Shown one piece after another: positions 53,262 to 62,718 of a stretch of 64,000 nt of DNA (the stretch's first letter is position 1; the number at the start of each line of letters is the position of its first letter). The position numbers and the translations under genes were made by a program. Source of the stretch: Methylobacterium sp. (GTDB lineage: Bacteria; Pseudomonadota; Alphaproteobacteria; Rhizobiales; Beijerinckiaceae); NCBI GenBank assembly GCA_020252645.1, contig JADCCN010000002.1, forward strand, positions 372,001 through 436,000. Direction: 5' to 3'. A model generated the notes under the pieces. It saw only the letters and a program-made list of their open reading frames with translations. It was not told the origin of the DNA and did not search any database.

Positions 53262-54853
53262 GCCGTTTCCTGGGCCTCCTCAGCCGCCTCATCCTCGGCT
53301 TCCGCCTCGGCCTCGACCCAGCCGACCGCCACGCGGGCCGCCATGATGATCGCCTCGGCCTCGTCGCGGCTCACGCCGAGATCCGAGAGGAATCCGGGCA
53401 CGCGCACGGTTTCGCCACCCTTCTTCTCGGTCCAGCCGACGAGATCATCGGTCGCGCAGCCCGCAAGATCCTCGATGGACTTCACGTCATTCTCACCGAA
53501 GGCCACGAGCATCGCGGAGGTCACACCCGGAACGGCGCCGAGTTCATCCTCGACGCCGAGTTCCTTGCGGCGGGCCTGCCGGGCTGCTTCCTGCTCGGCG
53601 AGGAAGGTCTGGGCGCGGCGCTGGAGTTCGTCCGCCGTATCCTCGTCGAAGCCCTCGATGTTCAGCACATCCGAGCGATCAACATAGGCGATTTCCTCAA
53701 TGGTCGCGAATCCTTCGGAGGCGAGAAGCTGGCCGACCATCTCGTCGACATTGAGCGCCTCGCAGAAAAGCTTCGAGCGCTCGAGGAATTCCTTCTGGCG
53801 ACGCTCACTCTCCTCGGCTTCCGTGAGGATGTCGATGGACCAGCCGGTGAGCTGGGAGGCGAGGCGCACGTTCTGGCCACGACGCCCGATGGCAAGAGAG
53901 AGCTGGTCATCCGGGACGACAACTTCAATCCGCTCGCTCTCCTCGTCGAGCACGACCTTCGCCACTTCCGCCGGCTGCAACGCGTTCACGATGAAGGTCG
54001 CGACATTGTCGGACCACGGAATGATATCCACGCGCTCGCCCTGCAGCTCCTGCACCACGGCCTGGACGCGGGAACCGCGCATGCCGACGCAGGCCCCGAC
54101 GGGGTCGATGGAGCTGTCGCGGGAAATGACCGCGATCTTCGCGCGGGAGCCGGGATCACGCGCCACGGCCTTGATCTCGATGATGCCGTCGTAGATTTCC
54201 GGCACTTCCTGCCCGAAGAGACGCGCCATGAACATGGGATGCGTGCGGGAGAGGAAGATCTGCGGCCCGCGCGTCTCTCGGCGCACATCATAGAGATAGG
54301 CGCGGATGCGATCGCCCGGGCGGAAGACCTCGCGGGGGATCAGTTCGTCGCGGCGGATGATGCCTTCGCCCTTGCCGAGATCGACGATCACATTGCCATA
54401 TTCCACGCGCTTCACGACGCCATTGAGGATATCGCCCACGCGATCCTTGAACTCGTCGAACTGCTTGTCGCGCTCGGCCTCGCGCACCTTCTGCACGATC
54501 ACCTGCTTGGCGCTCTGCGCGGAAATGCGGCCGAAATCGACCGGCGGCAGAGTATCGGCGAAGATCGAGCCGATCTCGGCGGCCGGGTCGCGGCGCTTGG
54601 CGGTGGCGAGGTCGATCTCGCGGGAGGGGTTCTCGACATTCTCGACCACATGCATCAGCCGGGTCAGGCGGATTTCCCCGGTCTTGGGGCTGATCTCGGC
54701 CTTGATGTCGGTTTCGGCGCCATAGCGCTGGCGCGCGGCGCGGGCATAGGCATCTTCCAGCGCGCCGAGCACGATCGAACGGTCGATCAGCTTCTCGCGG
54801 GCGACCGCATCGGCGATCTGGAGAAGCTCCAACCGGTTTGCGGAAATGGCCAT
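53258..54853 (-). CDS. nusA: Transcription termination/antitermination factor NusA
   Basis: NusA binds RNA polymerase and modulates pausing and termination. The 531-residue protein has the N-terminal domain ([24 protein letters not shown]), S1 domain ([30 protein letters not shown]), two KH domains ([44 protein letters not shown]) and a C-terminal helix-hairpin-helix region. It follows rimP by 26 bases. Confidence 0.97.
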   Translation of the reverse strand: MAISANRLELLQIADAVAREKLIDRSIVLGALEDAYARAARQRYGAETDIKAEISPKTGEIRLTRLMHVVENVENPSREIDLATAKRRDPAAEIGSIFADTLPPVDFGRISAQSAKQVIVQKVREAERDKQFDEFKDRVGDILNGVVKRVEYGNVIVDLGKGEGIIRRDELIPREVFRPGDRIRAYLYDVRRETRGPQIFLSRTHPMFMARLFGQEVPEIYDGIIEIKAVARDPGSRAKIAVISRDSSIDPVGACVGMRGSRVQAVVQELQGERVDIIPWSDNVATFIVNALQPAEVAKVVLDEESERIEVVVPDDQLSLAIGRRGQNVRLASQLTGWSIDILTEAEESERRQKEFLERSKLFCEALNVDEMVGQLLASEGFATIEEIAYVDRSDVLNIEGFDEDTADELQRRAQTFLAEQEAARQARRKELGVEDELGAVPGVTSAMLVAFGENDVKSIEDLAGCATDDLVGWTEKKGGETVRVPGFLSDLGVSRDEAEAIIMAARVAVGWVEAEAEAEDEAAEEAQETA

Positions 54854-54879
54854 CGGTTCCTCCTGAGGAATTGGTATTA

Positions 54880-55593
54880 TCAGCGCGATCGCTTCGGGTT
54901 GCGGGGATCGGGTTTCGGCCGCTGCTTCTGCGGGCGCGGGCCCGGCCGGTAGCGGTTGGGTTTTTCGGCATTTTCGACCGGCTCTTCTGTCTCGTCGCCT
55001 TCGAGGGCGCGGAGCGCGAGCTTGGTGCGATAGAGCGATTCAGCAATGACCCCGTCCGTCAGCACGAGACGGGCCTCGCCGATCTCGCGGATGGGGATGA
55101 GCGCGAATTTCGGGCTGTCCTCCGGCGCATCCGGCAGGCCGATGCGGAGCATTTCGCCCGCGACACCCTCGAGGGGTCCACGGAAGCGCTTCCGACCATT
55201 CAGCATCATGGCCATCTCGACCTTGGCCTCGAAGCCGGTCCAGCGCGCGAAATCCGAAATCCGCACCAGCGGCCGGTCGATGCCCGGCGACGACACTTCG
55301 AGGTTATAGGCGCCCTGCACGGGCTCCTCGACATCCAGCAGCGGGGAGAGGGCCTTGCTCGTCGCCTCGCAATCCTCGACGGTGAAGGAGCCATCCGGGC
55401 GCTCGGCCATGATCTGCACCGTGCAGCCATTCTGAGCGGTGATCTTCACCCGCACGAGGCGATAGCCCAGGCTCTTCACGATCGGCTCCACCAGGCGGGC
55501 CACGCGCGCGGCCGGACCGTTCTCATGGATGAGACGCGGTTCGTCGAGTTCGGCCTCGATCACGGGCGGGAGGGGTGGGGTTGCGTCAGACAT
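54880..55593 (-). CDS. rimP: Ribosome maturation factor RimP
   Basis: RimP is needed for 30S maturation. The 237-residue protein has the [19 protein letters not shown] start, [38 protein letters not shown], and a charged C-terminal tail ([21 protein letters not shown]) longer than in E. coli. The start at 55593 follows the usual spacing; a longer upstream frame reads into trmB's downstream region without similarity. Confidence 0.93.
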   Translation of the reverse strand: MSDATPPLPPVIEAELDEPRLIHENGPAARVARLVEPIVKSLGYRLVRVKITAQNGCTVQIMAERPDGSFTVEDCEATSKALSPLLDVEEPVQGAYNLEVSSPGIDRPLVRISDFARWTGFEAKVEMAMMLNGRKRFRGPLEGVAGEMLRIGLPDAPEDSPKFALIPIREIGEARLVLTDGVIAESLYRTKLALRALEGDETEEPVENAEKPNRYRPGPRPQKQRPKPDPRNPKRSR

Positions 55594-55709
55594 CGGGCTC
55601 CGAAACCTGCAAACCGAAAAGAGCGGGTCCGTCGCCGGCCCACTCTCAATGTGCAGATCGCATGAATTGAGATTGATGCGCGTCGAGATACGCCCGAACG
55701 GGCGCAAAA

Positions 55710-56438
55710 TCAAGCGTCGCGCTTCAGGAAGCGCAGATAGCTCGGCACGCGCCCGTCGCGGATGGCCTTGGCCTCGTAACGCGTGCGATGCCAGCCCGCC
55801 CAGGGCACGCGCCAATCGGTGGCCTCGCGAGCAAGCCACCGGAAATCGCGGTTCGGCAGAACGCGTGCCAGCGTCCAGCCCACGTAATCGTCGATATCCG
55901 AGGCGAAGCGGAATTCGCCACCCGGACGAATCACGCGGGCCAAATCTGCAACGAAAACCGGGTCGATGATGCGCCGCTTGCGCTGGCGGCGCTTCGGCCA
56001 GGGATCGGGATAAAGGAGATAGACCGCATCGAGGCTGAAATCGGGCAGGCGCGCGAGCACCTCGCGGCCATCGCCACGCAACAGGCGGAGGTTTTCGAGA
56101 TTTTCCGCCTCGACCTGGCCCAGAAGCTTCGCGATACCGTTAAGAAACGGCTCGACACCGAGAAACCCGGATTCCGGCTCGGATTTCGCCATGGCGGCGA
56201 GATGTTCACCGCCGCCGAAGCCGATTTCCAGCACCATGCGCTTCGGCGCGGTCGGAAACAAGGCGGCAGGGCCAGCTTCCAGCCGCTCGAGGTCGATCTG
56301 GATTCGGGGGAGGATATCCGCGAGCCGCCGGCTCTGCGCGGGCCGCAGGGCCTTGCCCTTCGCCCGCCCGTGAAGCTGCCGGCGCGGGGTTGGAGCGCCG
56401 GTTGAATTCCTCCCGTCCGGAACGTCTTCCGGGCTCAC
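55710..56438 (-). CDS. trmB: tRNA (guanine-N7-)-methyltransferase TrmB
   Basis: TrmB methylates G46 of tRNA with S-adenosylmethionine. The 242-residue protein has the SAM-binding [34 protein letters not shown], and a C-terminal [12 protein letters not shown]. It overlaps metK by four bases, so the SAM producer and a SAM user are coupled in translation. Confidence 0.94.
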   Translation of the reverse strand: MSPEDVPDGRNSTGAPTPRRQLHGRAKGKALRPAQSRRLADILPRIQIDLERLEAGPAALFPTAPKRMVLEIGFGGGEHLAAMAKSEPESGFLGVEPFLNGIAKLLGQVEAENLENLRLLRGDGREVLARLPDFSLDAVYLLYPDPWPKRRQRKRRIIDPVFVADLARVIRPGGEFRFASDIDDYVGWTLARVLPNRDFRWLAREATDWRVPWAGWHRTRYEAKAIRDGRVPSYLRFLKRDA

Positions 56439-57655
56439 GAGAGTGCCGCAACCGCCTTCTTCAGCGCCGGGACGAGGTCGGTCTTCTCCCAGGAGAAGCC
56501 ACCGTCACGCGTCGGCTTGCGGCCGAAATGGCCATAGGCCGCGGTGCGCGCATAGATCGCCTTGTTGAGGCCGAGATGCGTACGGATGCCGCGTGGGGAG
56601 AGATCCATGATCTCCGGCAGCACCTTCTCGAGCGCAGCTTCCGTCACCTTGCCCTTGGCCGTGCCATGCAGATCGACATAGACCGAGAGCGGCTGCGAGA
56701 CGCCGATCGCATAGGCAACCTGGATGGTGCAGCGATCGGCAAGGCCGGCCGCAACCACGTTCTTCGCAAGATAGCGCGCGGCATAGGCCGCCGAACGGTC
56801 GACCTTCGTGGGGTCCTTGCCCGAGAATGCGCCGCCGCCATGCGGAGCCGCGCCGCCATAGGTGTCCACGATGATCTTGCGGCCGGTGAGGCCCGAATCG
56901 CCATCCGGGCCGCCAATCACGAACTTGCCCGTCGGATTGACATGCCAGACGGTATCCTTGCCGATCCAGCCTTCGGGCAGAACCTCGCGGATGATCGGCT
57001 CGACGATCTTCTGGACATCCCTGGAGGTCAGCTTCTCATCGAGATGCTGGGTCGAGAGCACGATCTGCGTCACGCCGACGGGCTTGCCGTTCTCGTAGCG
57101 CACGGTCACCTGGCTCTTGGCATCCGGGCCGAGCTTCTCGCAGCCGCGCTCGCCCTTGTGGCGCAGCGCGGAGAGAACCTCGAGGATCTTGTGGGAATAG
57201 TAGAGCGGCGCCGGCATCAATTCCGGGGTCTCGCGGCAGGCATAGCCGAACATGATGCCCTGGTCGCCGGCACCCTCGTCCTTGTTGCCAGAGGCATCGA
57301 CGCCCTGCGCGATATGTGCCGATTGCGGGTGCAGCAGAACGTCGATCTTGACCTTCTTCCAGTGGAAGCCATCCTGCTCGTAGCCGATGGCGCGGATCGC
57401 CTTGCGGGCGACGCTCTTCACCTTCGACTTCATGGTCTTCTCGTCGAGCGAGGTCCGAACCTCGCCGGCGATCACGACGCGGTTGGTGGTCGCGAGCGTC
57501 TCGCAGGCCACACGCACCTGCGCGGCATCCATGCCGGCCTTCCCCGCTTCCCTGAAGAAGAGATCGACCACCTCGTCGGAGATGCGGTCACAGACCTTGT
57601 CGGGATGACCTTCGGAGACCGATTCCGACGTGAAAAGATAAGAAGACCGCGCCAC
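56435..57655 (-). CDS. metK: S-adenosylmethionine synthetase
   Basis: MetK makes SAM from methionine and ATP. The 406-residue protein has [21 protein letters not shown], the [15 protein letters not shown] motif and [22 protein letters not shown] at 57655 is chosen because AGGAG lies six bases before it and it gives the expected [17 protein letters not shown] start. Longer reading upstream is not family-like. A hairpin with a T-run precedes it at 57696-57724. Confidence 0.96.
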   Translation of the reverse strand: MARSSYLFTSESVSEGHPDKVCDRISDEVVDLFFREAGKAGMDAAQVRVACETLATTNRVVIAGEVRTSLDEKTMKSKVKSVARKAIRAIGYEQDGFHWKKVKIDVLLHPQSAHIAQGVDASGNKDEGAGDQGIMFGYACRETPELMPAPLYYSHKILEVLSALRHKGERGCEKLGPDAKSQVTVRYENGKPVGVTQIVLSTQHLDEKLTSRDVQKIVEPIIREVLPEGWIGKDTVWHVNPTGKFVIGGPDGDSGLTGRKIIVDTYGGAAPHGGGAFSGKDPTKVDRSAAYAARYLAKNVVAAGLADRCTIQVAYAIGVSQPLSVYVDLHGTAKGKVTEAALEKVLPEIMDLSPRGIRTHLGLNKAIYARTAAYGHFGRKPTRDGGFSWEKTDLVPALKKAVAALS

Positions 57656-57695
57656 GAAAGGCTCCTGTCGCTGAGAGGCGGGAAGGGAGGGCATG

Positions 57696-57724
57696 AAAAA
57701 AGCGCCCATCCCGGCAGATGCGCG
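57696..57724 (-). terminator. Hairpin with T-run between the xre gene and metK
   Basis: On the minus strand GCGCGCATC-TGCCGG-GATGGGCGC can pair (one mismatch inside the stem) and is followed by TTTTTT. It lies 94 bases after the xre stop and about 40 before metK. It can end the xre transcript or act as an attenuator in a metK leader. The sequence does not match the SAM-II riboswitch conserved core that I know. Confidence 0.6.
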
Positions 57725-57817
57725 CGTCTCTAAAGCGAAGTTCGGCAAAAGGTCAAGATGTTCTGGCGAACGAGTTCGTTGAAAAGAACGATTTGGACCG
57801 CCGCACGAACGCGCGCC

Positions 57818-58252
57818 TCACTCCTTGCGCTGGCCATCCGCCAGGGTGGTGACCAGATCCACGACGCGGCGGCGGACCTTGGGGTCCTCGATAGAGGCAA
57901 AAGCGCGAGCAAGTGCCACGCCTTCGGGGCTCAAGAACAGTTCGGAGGCAAATTCGGACTGCCGGGCTTCCCCAAAGCCGCCGCCCATTCCCGCAGCCTC
58001 CTCGCCCGGAGCGCCTTCGGTGAAATAGGCCATCGGCACGCCGAGCACCTGGGACACGATGCGCATGCGGCTCATCGTGATTCGATTCGCGCCCTTCTCG
58101 TATTTCTGCACCTGCTGAAAGGTGACGCCAAGGGAATCCGCCAGTCGCTCCTGGCTCAGGCCAACCTGGATGCGCCGCATTCGAATCCGTCGCCCGACGT
58201 GACGGTCGAAATCACCGGGAGCTTTTTTCAGGCTGCTGTCTTCTGCTGGCAT
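57818..58252 (-). CDS. XRE-family helix-turn-helix regulator
   Basis: The 144-residue protein has a Cro/CI-type DNA-binding domain at about 18-75 (RRIRMRRIQVGLSQERLADSLGVTFQQVQKYEKGANRI), followed by a C-terminal part with LSPEGVALARAFASIEDPKVRRRVVDLV. It sits between lnt and metK, its standard place in Hyphomicrobiales, where close relatives are of the PhrR/SinR-like type. The target is not known here; metK just downstream is a candidate. Confidence 0.92.
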   Translation of the reverse strand: MPAEDSSLKKAPGDFDRHVGRRIRMRRIQVGLSQERLADSLGVTFQQVQKYEKGANRITMSRMRIVSQVLGVPMAYFTEGAPGEEAAGMGGGFGEARQSEFASELFLSPEGVALARAFASIEDPKVRRRVVDLVTTLADGQRKE

Positions 58253-58369
58253 ACTCTTCCGAACTCCTAGCGATGATTGCCATGTGGACGCAGGCAGGTC
58301 GAACCCATCAGCGACGCACTCCCAATGTCAGAAGAGGCTCGGAGATCAGAATTCTCCGGCTTCTTCGCC

Positions 58370-60094
58370 CTAGGTTTTCAGAACGCGTTCAAGCGGTTGG
58401 CGACCATCAGCGCGCGAAATGCGCCTCCGGTTCCAACGCTGCAAACCGAACCCTAGAGACCCTGCCGCCCCCAGCAGACTCATCACGGTAGCGTAACTAT
58501 ACCAAATCGTCTGAAGATACAATGTTTGTTCCCCGGGAGCCGGCAAGGGAGCATCGATCACCTCGGTTTCGCCAAGCGGTCCCTGCGCGACGATCCGACC
58601 GTAGGGATCAATGACGGCGGAAATGCCGCTATTCGCCGCGCGGATCATCGGCAGCCCGAATTCGATCGTCCGCAGGCGGGCCTGCGCGAAATGCTGGTAG
58701 GGGCCGGATGTCGGGCCGAACCAGGCATCATTGGTGACATTCACCATGACGGGGCGGCTGCCCTCGGCCGGGGCGAGCTCGTGCGGGAAGATCGTCTCGA
58801 AGCAGATCATCGGCAGGCTGCCGGGCAGGCCCGGAATATCCAGCGGCCGGCGCCGCTCGCCGGCCGAGAACCCGCCGAGCACGCGCACGAATTGCTCCAG
58901 GCCCATGCCGCGCAACAGGTTTTCGACGGGCAGATATTCCCCGAACGGCACGAGATGCACCTTGTCATAGGTCGCCTGCAGGCCATCGCGATCCAGCATC
59001 TGGATGGAATTGTAGAACCGGAAACGCCGCGCGGTTTCCGGTGCCTCCTCGGCGCGGATGGCGCCCGTCACGAGGATCGTGCCCCCCGTTGCCAGCGCCC
59101 GCGCGATCGCCTCGATGGCGCGGGGTTCGCGATCGAGGATGAACGGGAAGGCGGCTTCCGGCCAGAAGAGATGCGTCACATCGGCGAGGCCCCGCGCATG
59201 GGCACCCGTCGCGCGGTCGCTGAGCTCGAGGTAGCGCCGCAGGATTTCGGGGCCCGAGCCGCCGCGATTCTTGTCTTCCTGAGCGATATTCGGCTGCACG
59301 ATCCGGATCTTCACATCCGGCACGATCGGCAGGGTCGCAAGATCGGGCCTCACCCCGCCGGTCGGCGCGAGGCGCAAAGCGCCATGGGCCGCCAGCGCAG
59401 CAAGCGCCAGAACGGCCAGCCCAACCGGCAGCACGCGCCCCGCGAGGCTGCGGCCGGTGCCCAGCGCGGCGGGCGTGGCAAAGACAACCAGCGCAAAGAG
59501 CCCCAGCCCTTCCGCGCCGATCAGGGCGGCGCCCTGCGCCAGCCAGAGATGATCGGAGAAAACCTGCCCGAAGCCGTTCCACGGAAATCCGCTGAACCAT
59601 TGCGCCCGCGCCCATTCCGATGCGCCCAGGCCGAAGGCGAGAGACGCGAAGCGAAAGGGTCCGGCGGACCAGATCATCCGCGCGATCATCACCCCGAAGG
59701 CCGGGAAGAAAGCGAGCCCCGCCGGCAGCCCGATGACGCCGAGCGGCAGGAGCCAGACAAATTGCTCGCCACCGATGATGAAGGCCGCGCCCAGCCACCA
59801 AAATCCGCCAAGGAAGTAGCCGAAGCCAAAGCACCAGCCAATGAGGAAGGCCGCACGCATCATGCGGCGGAAACCGCCCTCATTCGCGCCATCAAGGAGC
59901 CAGACCAGCAGCGGGAAAGCGATGGCAAGGGCCGGCAGCGCACTGACCGGCGGCAGCGCCAGCGCGGCCAGAAGCCCGGAGAGGAAGGCCGCAAGCGCAC
60001 GCGTGCGCCCTTCCAGCAGCGCGATGTGCCCGGCGAGATAGGGAAGCGCGAAACGATGGGTGCGCCATTCCTGCCAGAAATCCGCCCAGCCCAA
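58370..60094 (-). CDS. lnt: Apolipoprotein N-acyltransferase
   Basis: Lnt adds the third acyl chain to lipoproteins at the inner membrane. The 574-residue protein has about seven or eight N-terminal membrane segments and a nitrilase domain with catalytic Glu313 (FWPEAAFPF), Lys378 (YDKVHLVPFGEYLP) and Cys431 (ICFETIFP), plus VNVTNDAWFG. It lies 89 bases after corC. Confidence 0.95.
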   Translation of the reverse strand: MGWADFWQEWRTHRFALPYLAGHIALLEGRTRALAAFLSGLLAALALPPVSALPALAIAFPLLVWLLDGANEGGFRRMMRAAFLIGWCFGFGYFLGGFWWLGAAFIIGGEQFVWLLPLGVIGLPAGLAFFPAFGVMIARMIWSAGPFRFASLAFGLGASEWARAQWFSGFPWNGFGQVFSDHLWLAQGAALIGAEGLGLFALVVFATPAALGTGRSLAGRVLPVGLAVLALAALAAHGALRLAPTGGVRPDLATLPIVPDVKIRIVQPNIAQEDKNRGGSGPEILRRYLELSDRATGAHARGLADVTHLFWPEAAFPFILDREPRAIEAIARALATGGTILVTGAIRAEEAPETARRFRFYNSIQMLDRDGLQATYDKVHLVPFGEYLPVENLLRGMGLEQFVRVLGGFSAGERRRPLDIPGLPGSLPMICFETIFPHELAPAEGSRPVMVNVTNDAWFGPTSGPYQHFAQARLRTIEFGLPMIRAANSGISAVIDPYGRIVAQGPLGETEVIDAPLPAPGEQTLYLQTIWYSYATVMSLLGAAGSLGFGLQRWNRRRISRADGRQPLERVLKT

Positions 60095-60183
60095 ACCGTT
60101 TCTCCCGTCGCGAATCGTTTGCGCGGCAGGGAATCACCAAACACGGACGCGCAAAAGCGTTTCTTGTTCTGTCCGATGCAGCA

Positions 60184-61155
60184 TCAACCGCTGTCGTCGC
60201 TCGGGGGCCGGGCGATGCGGAGCTTGCGCATGCGCCGCGCATCGCCCTCGATCACGGTGAAAATCAGCCCGTTGGGCGCAGCGAGGCTCTCGCCCTTGGC
60301 CGGCAGGCGCCCGAGCAGGGCCGCGACATAGCCGCCGACGGTCGAGACCGGCTGGTCGCCCTCGTCAGGCTCGATCCGCAGGCCAAGCCGCAGGGCGACC
60401 TCGTCGAGATCAGCCTGCGAATCAACGAGCAGATCGCCATTGGGCATGGCCTCGATGCGGATGTCATCGGATTGATCATGCTCGTCCTCGATGTTCCCGA
60501 CGATGATCTCGATCAGGTCTTCCAGGGAGACGAGGCCATCGGTCTCGCCATATTCATCGATGACGAGTGCCATGTGGATGCGCTGGCGCTGCATATCCAC
60601 CAGCAGGTCGAGCGCGGGCTTCGAGGCCGGCGCGAAGAGCACCGGGCGCACGAGGCCGCTTTTTCCCACCGTGGTGCCGGAGGCGAGGCTCTCCATCCGC
60701 ACGAACACATCGCGGATATGGACCATGCCCTTGGGATCATCGAGAGTTTCGCCATAGACCGGCAGGCGCGAATGCCCGGCCGAGAGAAAGAGGGCCTTCA
60801 GGTCCCCGAAGGTCGCGTCCTCGGAAATGCCGATGATCGCGCTGCGCGGAACCATGACATCCGCCACGCGGGTGTCGCGCGCATCGAGGAGGTTGCGCAG
60901 GATGCGGCGCTCCTCGGGCGTGAAGCTGTCATTGTCGCCCTCGGCCTCCTGCTCCTCGAGCGCATCCTCGAGATTGTCGCGGATGGAATGAGCCGGCTTC
61001 AGCCCCAGCGCGATCTTGAAGCGATCGACCCAGGAATCGCGCCCGGAATCCTTCAAGGACTCCTTAAAGGACTCCTTCGCCTCACGCTCCCTTGGCGGCT
61101 CCCTGCCCTTGTTGTCCGGCACGCTGCCGCGTTCCGCCGGATTGTCACTACTCAT
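60184..61155 (-). CDS. corC: CorC/HlyC-type CBS-domain protein
   Basis: The 323-residue protein has paired CBS domains (RVADVMVPRSAIIGISEDATF; VDMQRQRIHMALVIDEYGETDGLVSLEDLIEIIVGNIEDE) and a C-terminal CorC/HlyC domain (TVGGYVAALLGRLP). Family members take part in magnesium/cobalt efflux. The N-terminal 60 residues are charged, with repeated KESLKDS-type units. The start overlaps the ybeY stop by four bases. Confidence 0.9.
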   Translation of the reverse strand: MSSDNPAERGSVPDNKGREPPREREAKESFKESLKDSGRDSWVDRFKIALGLKPAHSIRDNLEDALEEQEAEGDNDSFTPEERRILRNLLDARDTRVADVMVPRSAIIGISEDATFGDLKALFLSAGHSRLPVYGETLDDPKGMVHIRDVFVRMESLASGTTVGKSGLVRPVLFAPASKPALDLLVDMQRQRIHMALVIDEYGETDGLVSLEDLIEIIVGNIEDEHDQSDDIRIEAMPNGDLLVDSQADLDEVALRLGLRIEPDEGDQPVSTVGGYVAALLGRLPAKGESLAAPNGLIFTVIEGDARRMRKLRIARPPSDDSG

Positions 61156-61646
61156 CCAGTGGCGCCCCCTTCCGCGCCCGCATAAGGATCGGAAATGCCC
61201 AGAGAAGCAAGGATCGCGCGTTCGCGATCCTCCATCTCGTCGGCTTCCGCCTCCGTCTCGTGATCATGGCCCATCAGGTGCAATACGCCATGCACAACCA
61301 GATGGGACAGGTGATCGCCGAGGCTTTTTCCTTCGGCCATCGCTTCAGCCGCGCATGTTTCATAGCCCAGCGCGAGGTCTCCAAGGAAGAGTGATTCCGC
61401 ATCCCCCGCCCCGGAAGGCATCGCCGGCGCGGGAAAGGAGAGCACGTTGGTGGGTTTGTTGCTGCCGCGGAAATGGGCATTGAGACGTTGCATCGCGGCA
61501 TCATCGGTCAGCAGAACGGCGACCAGGGCCGGCGGGCTCCCATTGCCGGCACCGATGGCCGCAAGGCCTGCGCGCCGGGCGATGGCTTCTGCTTCGGGCA
61601 GTTTCTCCCAGCCTTCGGCCTCGATGAGTATCTCGATCTCAGCCAC
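61152..61646 (-). CDS. ybeY: Endoribonuclease YbeY
   Basis: YbeY acts in 16S rRNA 3' maturation and ribosome quality control. The product is 164 residues if it starts at the GTG at 61646, giving [17 protein letters not shown]. It has the zinc motif H-GVL-HLMGHDH (H-x3-H-x5-H) and the RGSNKPTNVLSFP signature. The start overlaps the phoH stop by eight bases; an ATG at 61685 would lie deeper in phoH and is less likely. Confidence 0.92.
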   Translation of the reverse strand: MAEIEILIEAEGWEKLPEAEAIARRAGLAAIGAGNGSPPALVAVLLTDDAAMQRLNAHFRGSNKPTNVLSFPAPAMPSGAGDAESLFLGDLALGYETCAAEAMAEGKSLGDHLSHLVVHGVLHLMGHDHETEAEADEMEDRERAILASLGISDPYAGAEGGATG

Positions 61647-62718
61647 GGCGCGGCTGGGGCGGCAGATCGGCCGCGCGTTCCTCATAGGCCTGCACGATGC
61701 GCCGCACGAGATCGTGCCGCACCACATGCTGGTGGCCGAACTTCACATGGCCGATGCCCTCGACATCCTTCAGCAGCGCGATCGCCTCGGCAAAACCCGA
61801 GACCTGGCCCGGCGGAAGGTCGATCTGCGTCGGATCACCCGTGATGATCATCCGGGAGCCCTCGCCGAGGCGGGTGAGGAACATCTTCATCTGCATGGAG
61901 GAGGCATTCTGCGCTTCATCGAGCAGAATCAGCGCATTGGCGAGCGTGCGTCCGCGCATGAAGGCGAGCGGCGCGATCTCGATCACGCCGGTCTGGAGCG
62001 CGCGCTCGACAAGGCGCCCCTCCATGAAGTCGTAGAGCGCATCGTAGATCGGGCGCAGATAGGGATCGACCTTCTCGCGCATGTCGCCGGGCAGGAAGCC
62101 GATCTTCTCGCCGGCTTCCACCGCGGGACGCGAGAGAATGAGCCGCTCGACATGCCCGGCTTCCAGCAATTGCACGGCATGGCCCACGGCGAGCCAGGTC
62201 TTGCCGGTGCCGGCGGGCCCTTCCGCGAAGGTGAGTTCATGCCGCGCGAGCACGCGCAGATAGGCATCCTGAGCCGCGTTGCGCGCCTTTACAGGTCCGC
62301 GCTTGCGCGTGGCGACATGGCCGAAACCCTGCTGCGCGGTCTTGTTCGCATCCGCCGGCTGCTCGCTTTTCACGGGGAAGAGCGCGCGCTGGAGCGCCGT
62401 CTCCTCGATCGCGCCATCGACATCGCCCACCCCGACGGTGCGGCCCTTGCGGATGGCGGCATAGAGATTCTCGATCACGCGGCGGGCATGGTTCACGGCA
62501 TCGCGGGAGCCGCGCAGGCGAACCTGGTTGCCGTTGACATGCGCCAGCACGTTCAGCCGTCGTTCGAGATGGGCGATGTTCTGGTCGTAATTGCCGACGA
62601 GAAGCACCGCGGCGCGGTTGTCGTCCAGCGTCAAGCTTTCCTCGACACCATCGAGCGCGGCTTCCACCGAAGCCGCAAGCCTTGAAGGCTCGCTGAGGCG
62701 GAAATTCAAGCGGCCCAT
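61639..62718 (-). CDS. phoH: PhoH family ATPase
   Basis: The 359-residue protein has an N-terminal KH-like part ([30 protein letters not shown]), Walker A GPAGTGKT at about 185-192, [27 protein letters not shown], Walker [12 protein letters not shown] and [10 protein letters not shown]. The role is thought to be in RNA metabolism, consistent with its ybeY neighbour. It overlaps miaB by 13 bases. Confidence 0.94.
   Translation of the reverse strand: MGRLNFRLSEPSRLAASVEAALDGVEESLTLDDNRAAVLLVGNYDQNIAHLERRLNVLAHVNGNQVRLRGSRDAVNHARRVIENLYAAIRKGRTVGVGDVDGAIEETALQRALFPVKSEQPADANKTAQQGFGHVATRKRGPVKARNAAQDAYLRVLARHELTFAEGPAGTGKTWLAVGHAVQLLEAGHVERLILSRPAVEAGEKIGFLPGDMREKVDPYLRPIYDALYDFMEGRLVERALQTGVIEIAPLAFMRGRTLANALILLDEAQNASSMQMKMFLTRLGEGSRMIITGDPTQIDLPPGQVSGFAEAIALLKDVEGIGHVKFGHQHVVRHDLVRRIVQAYEERAADLPPQPRRG

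Noticed and set aside
57656-57757. SAM-II or SAM/SAH riboswitch in front of metK
   Set aside because: The conserved cores known to me for these classes were not found; only a hairpin with T-run is seen.
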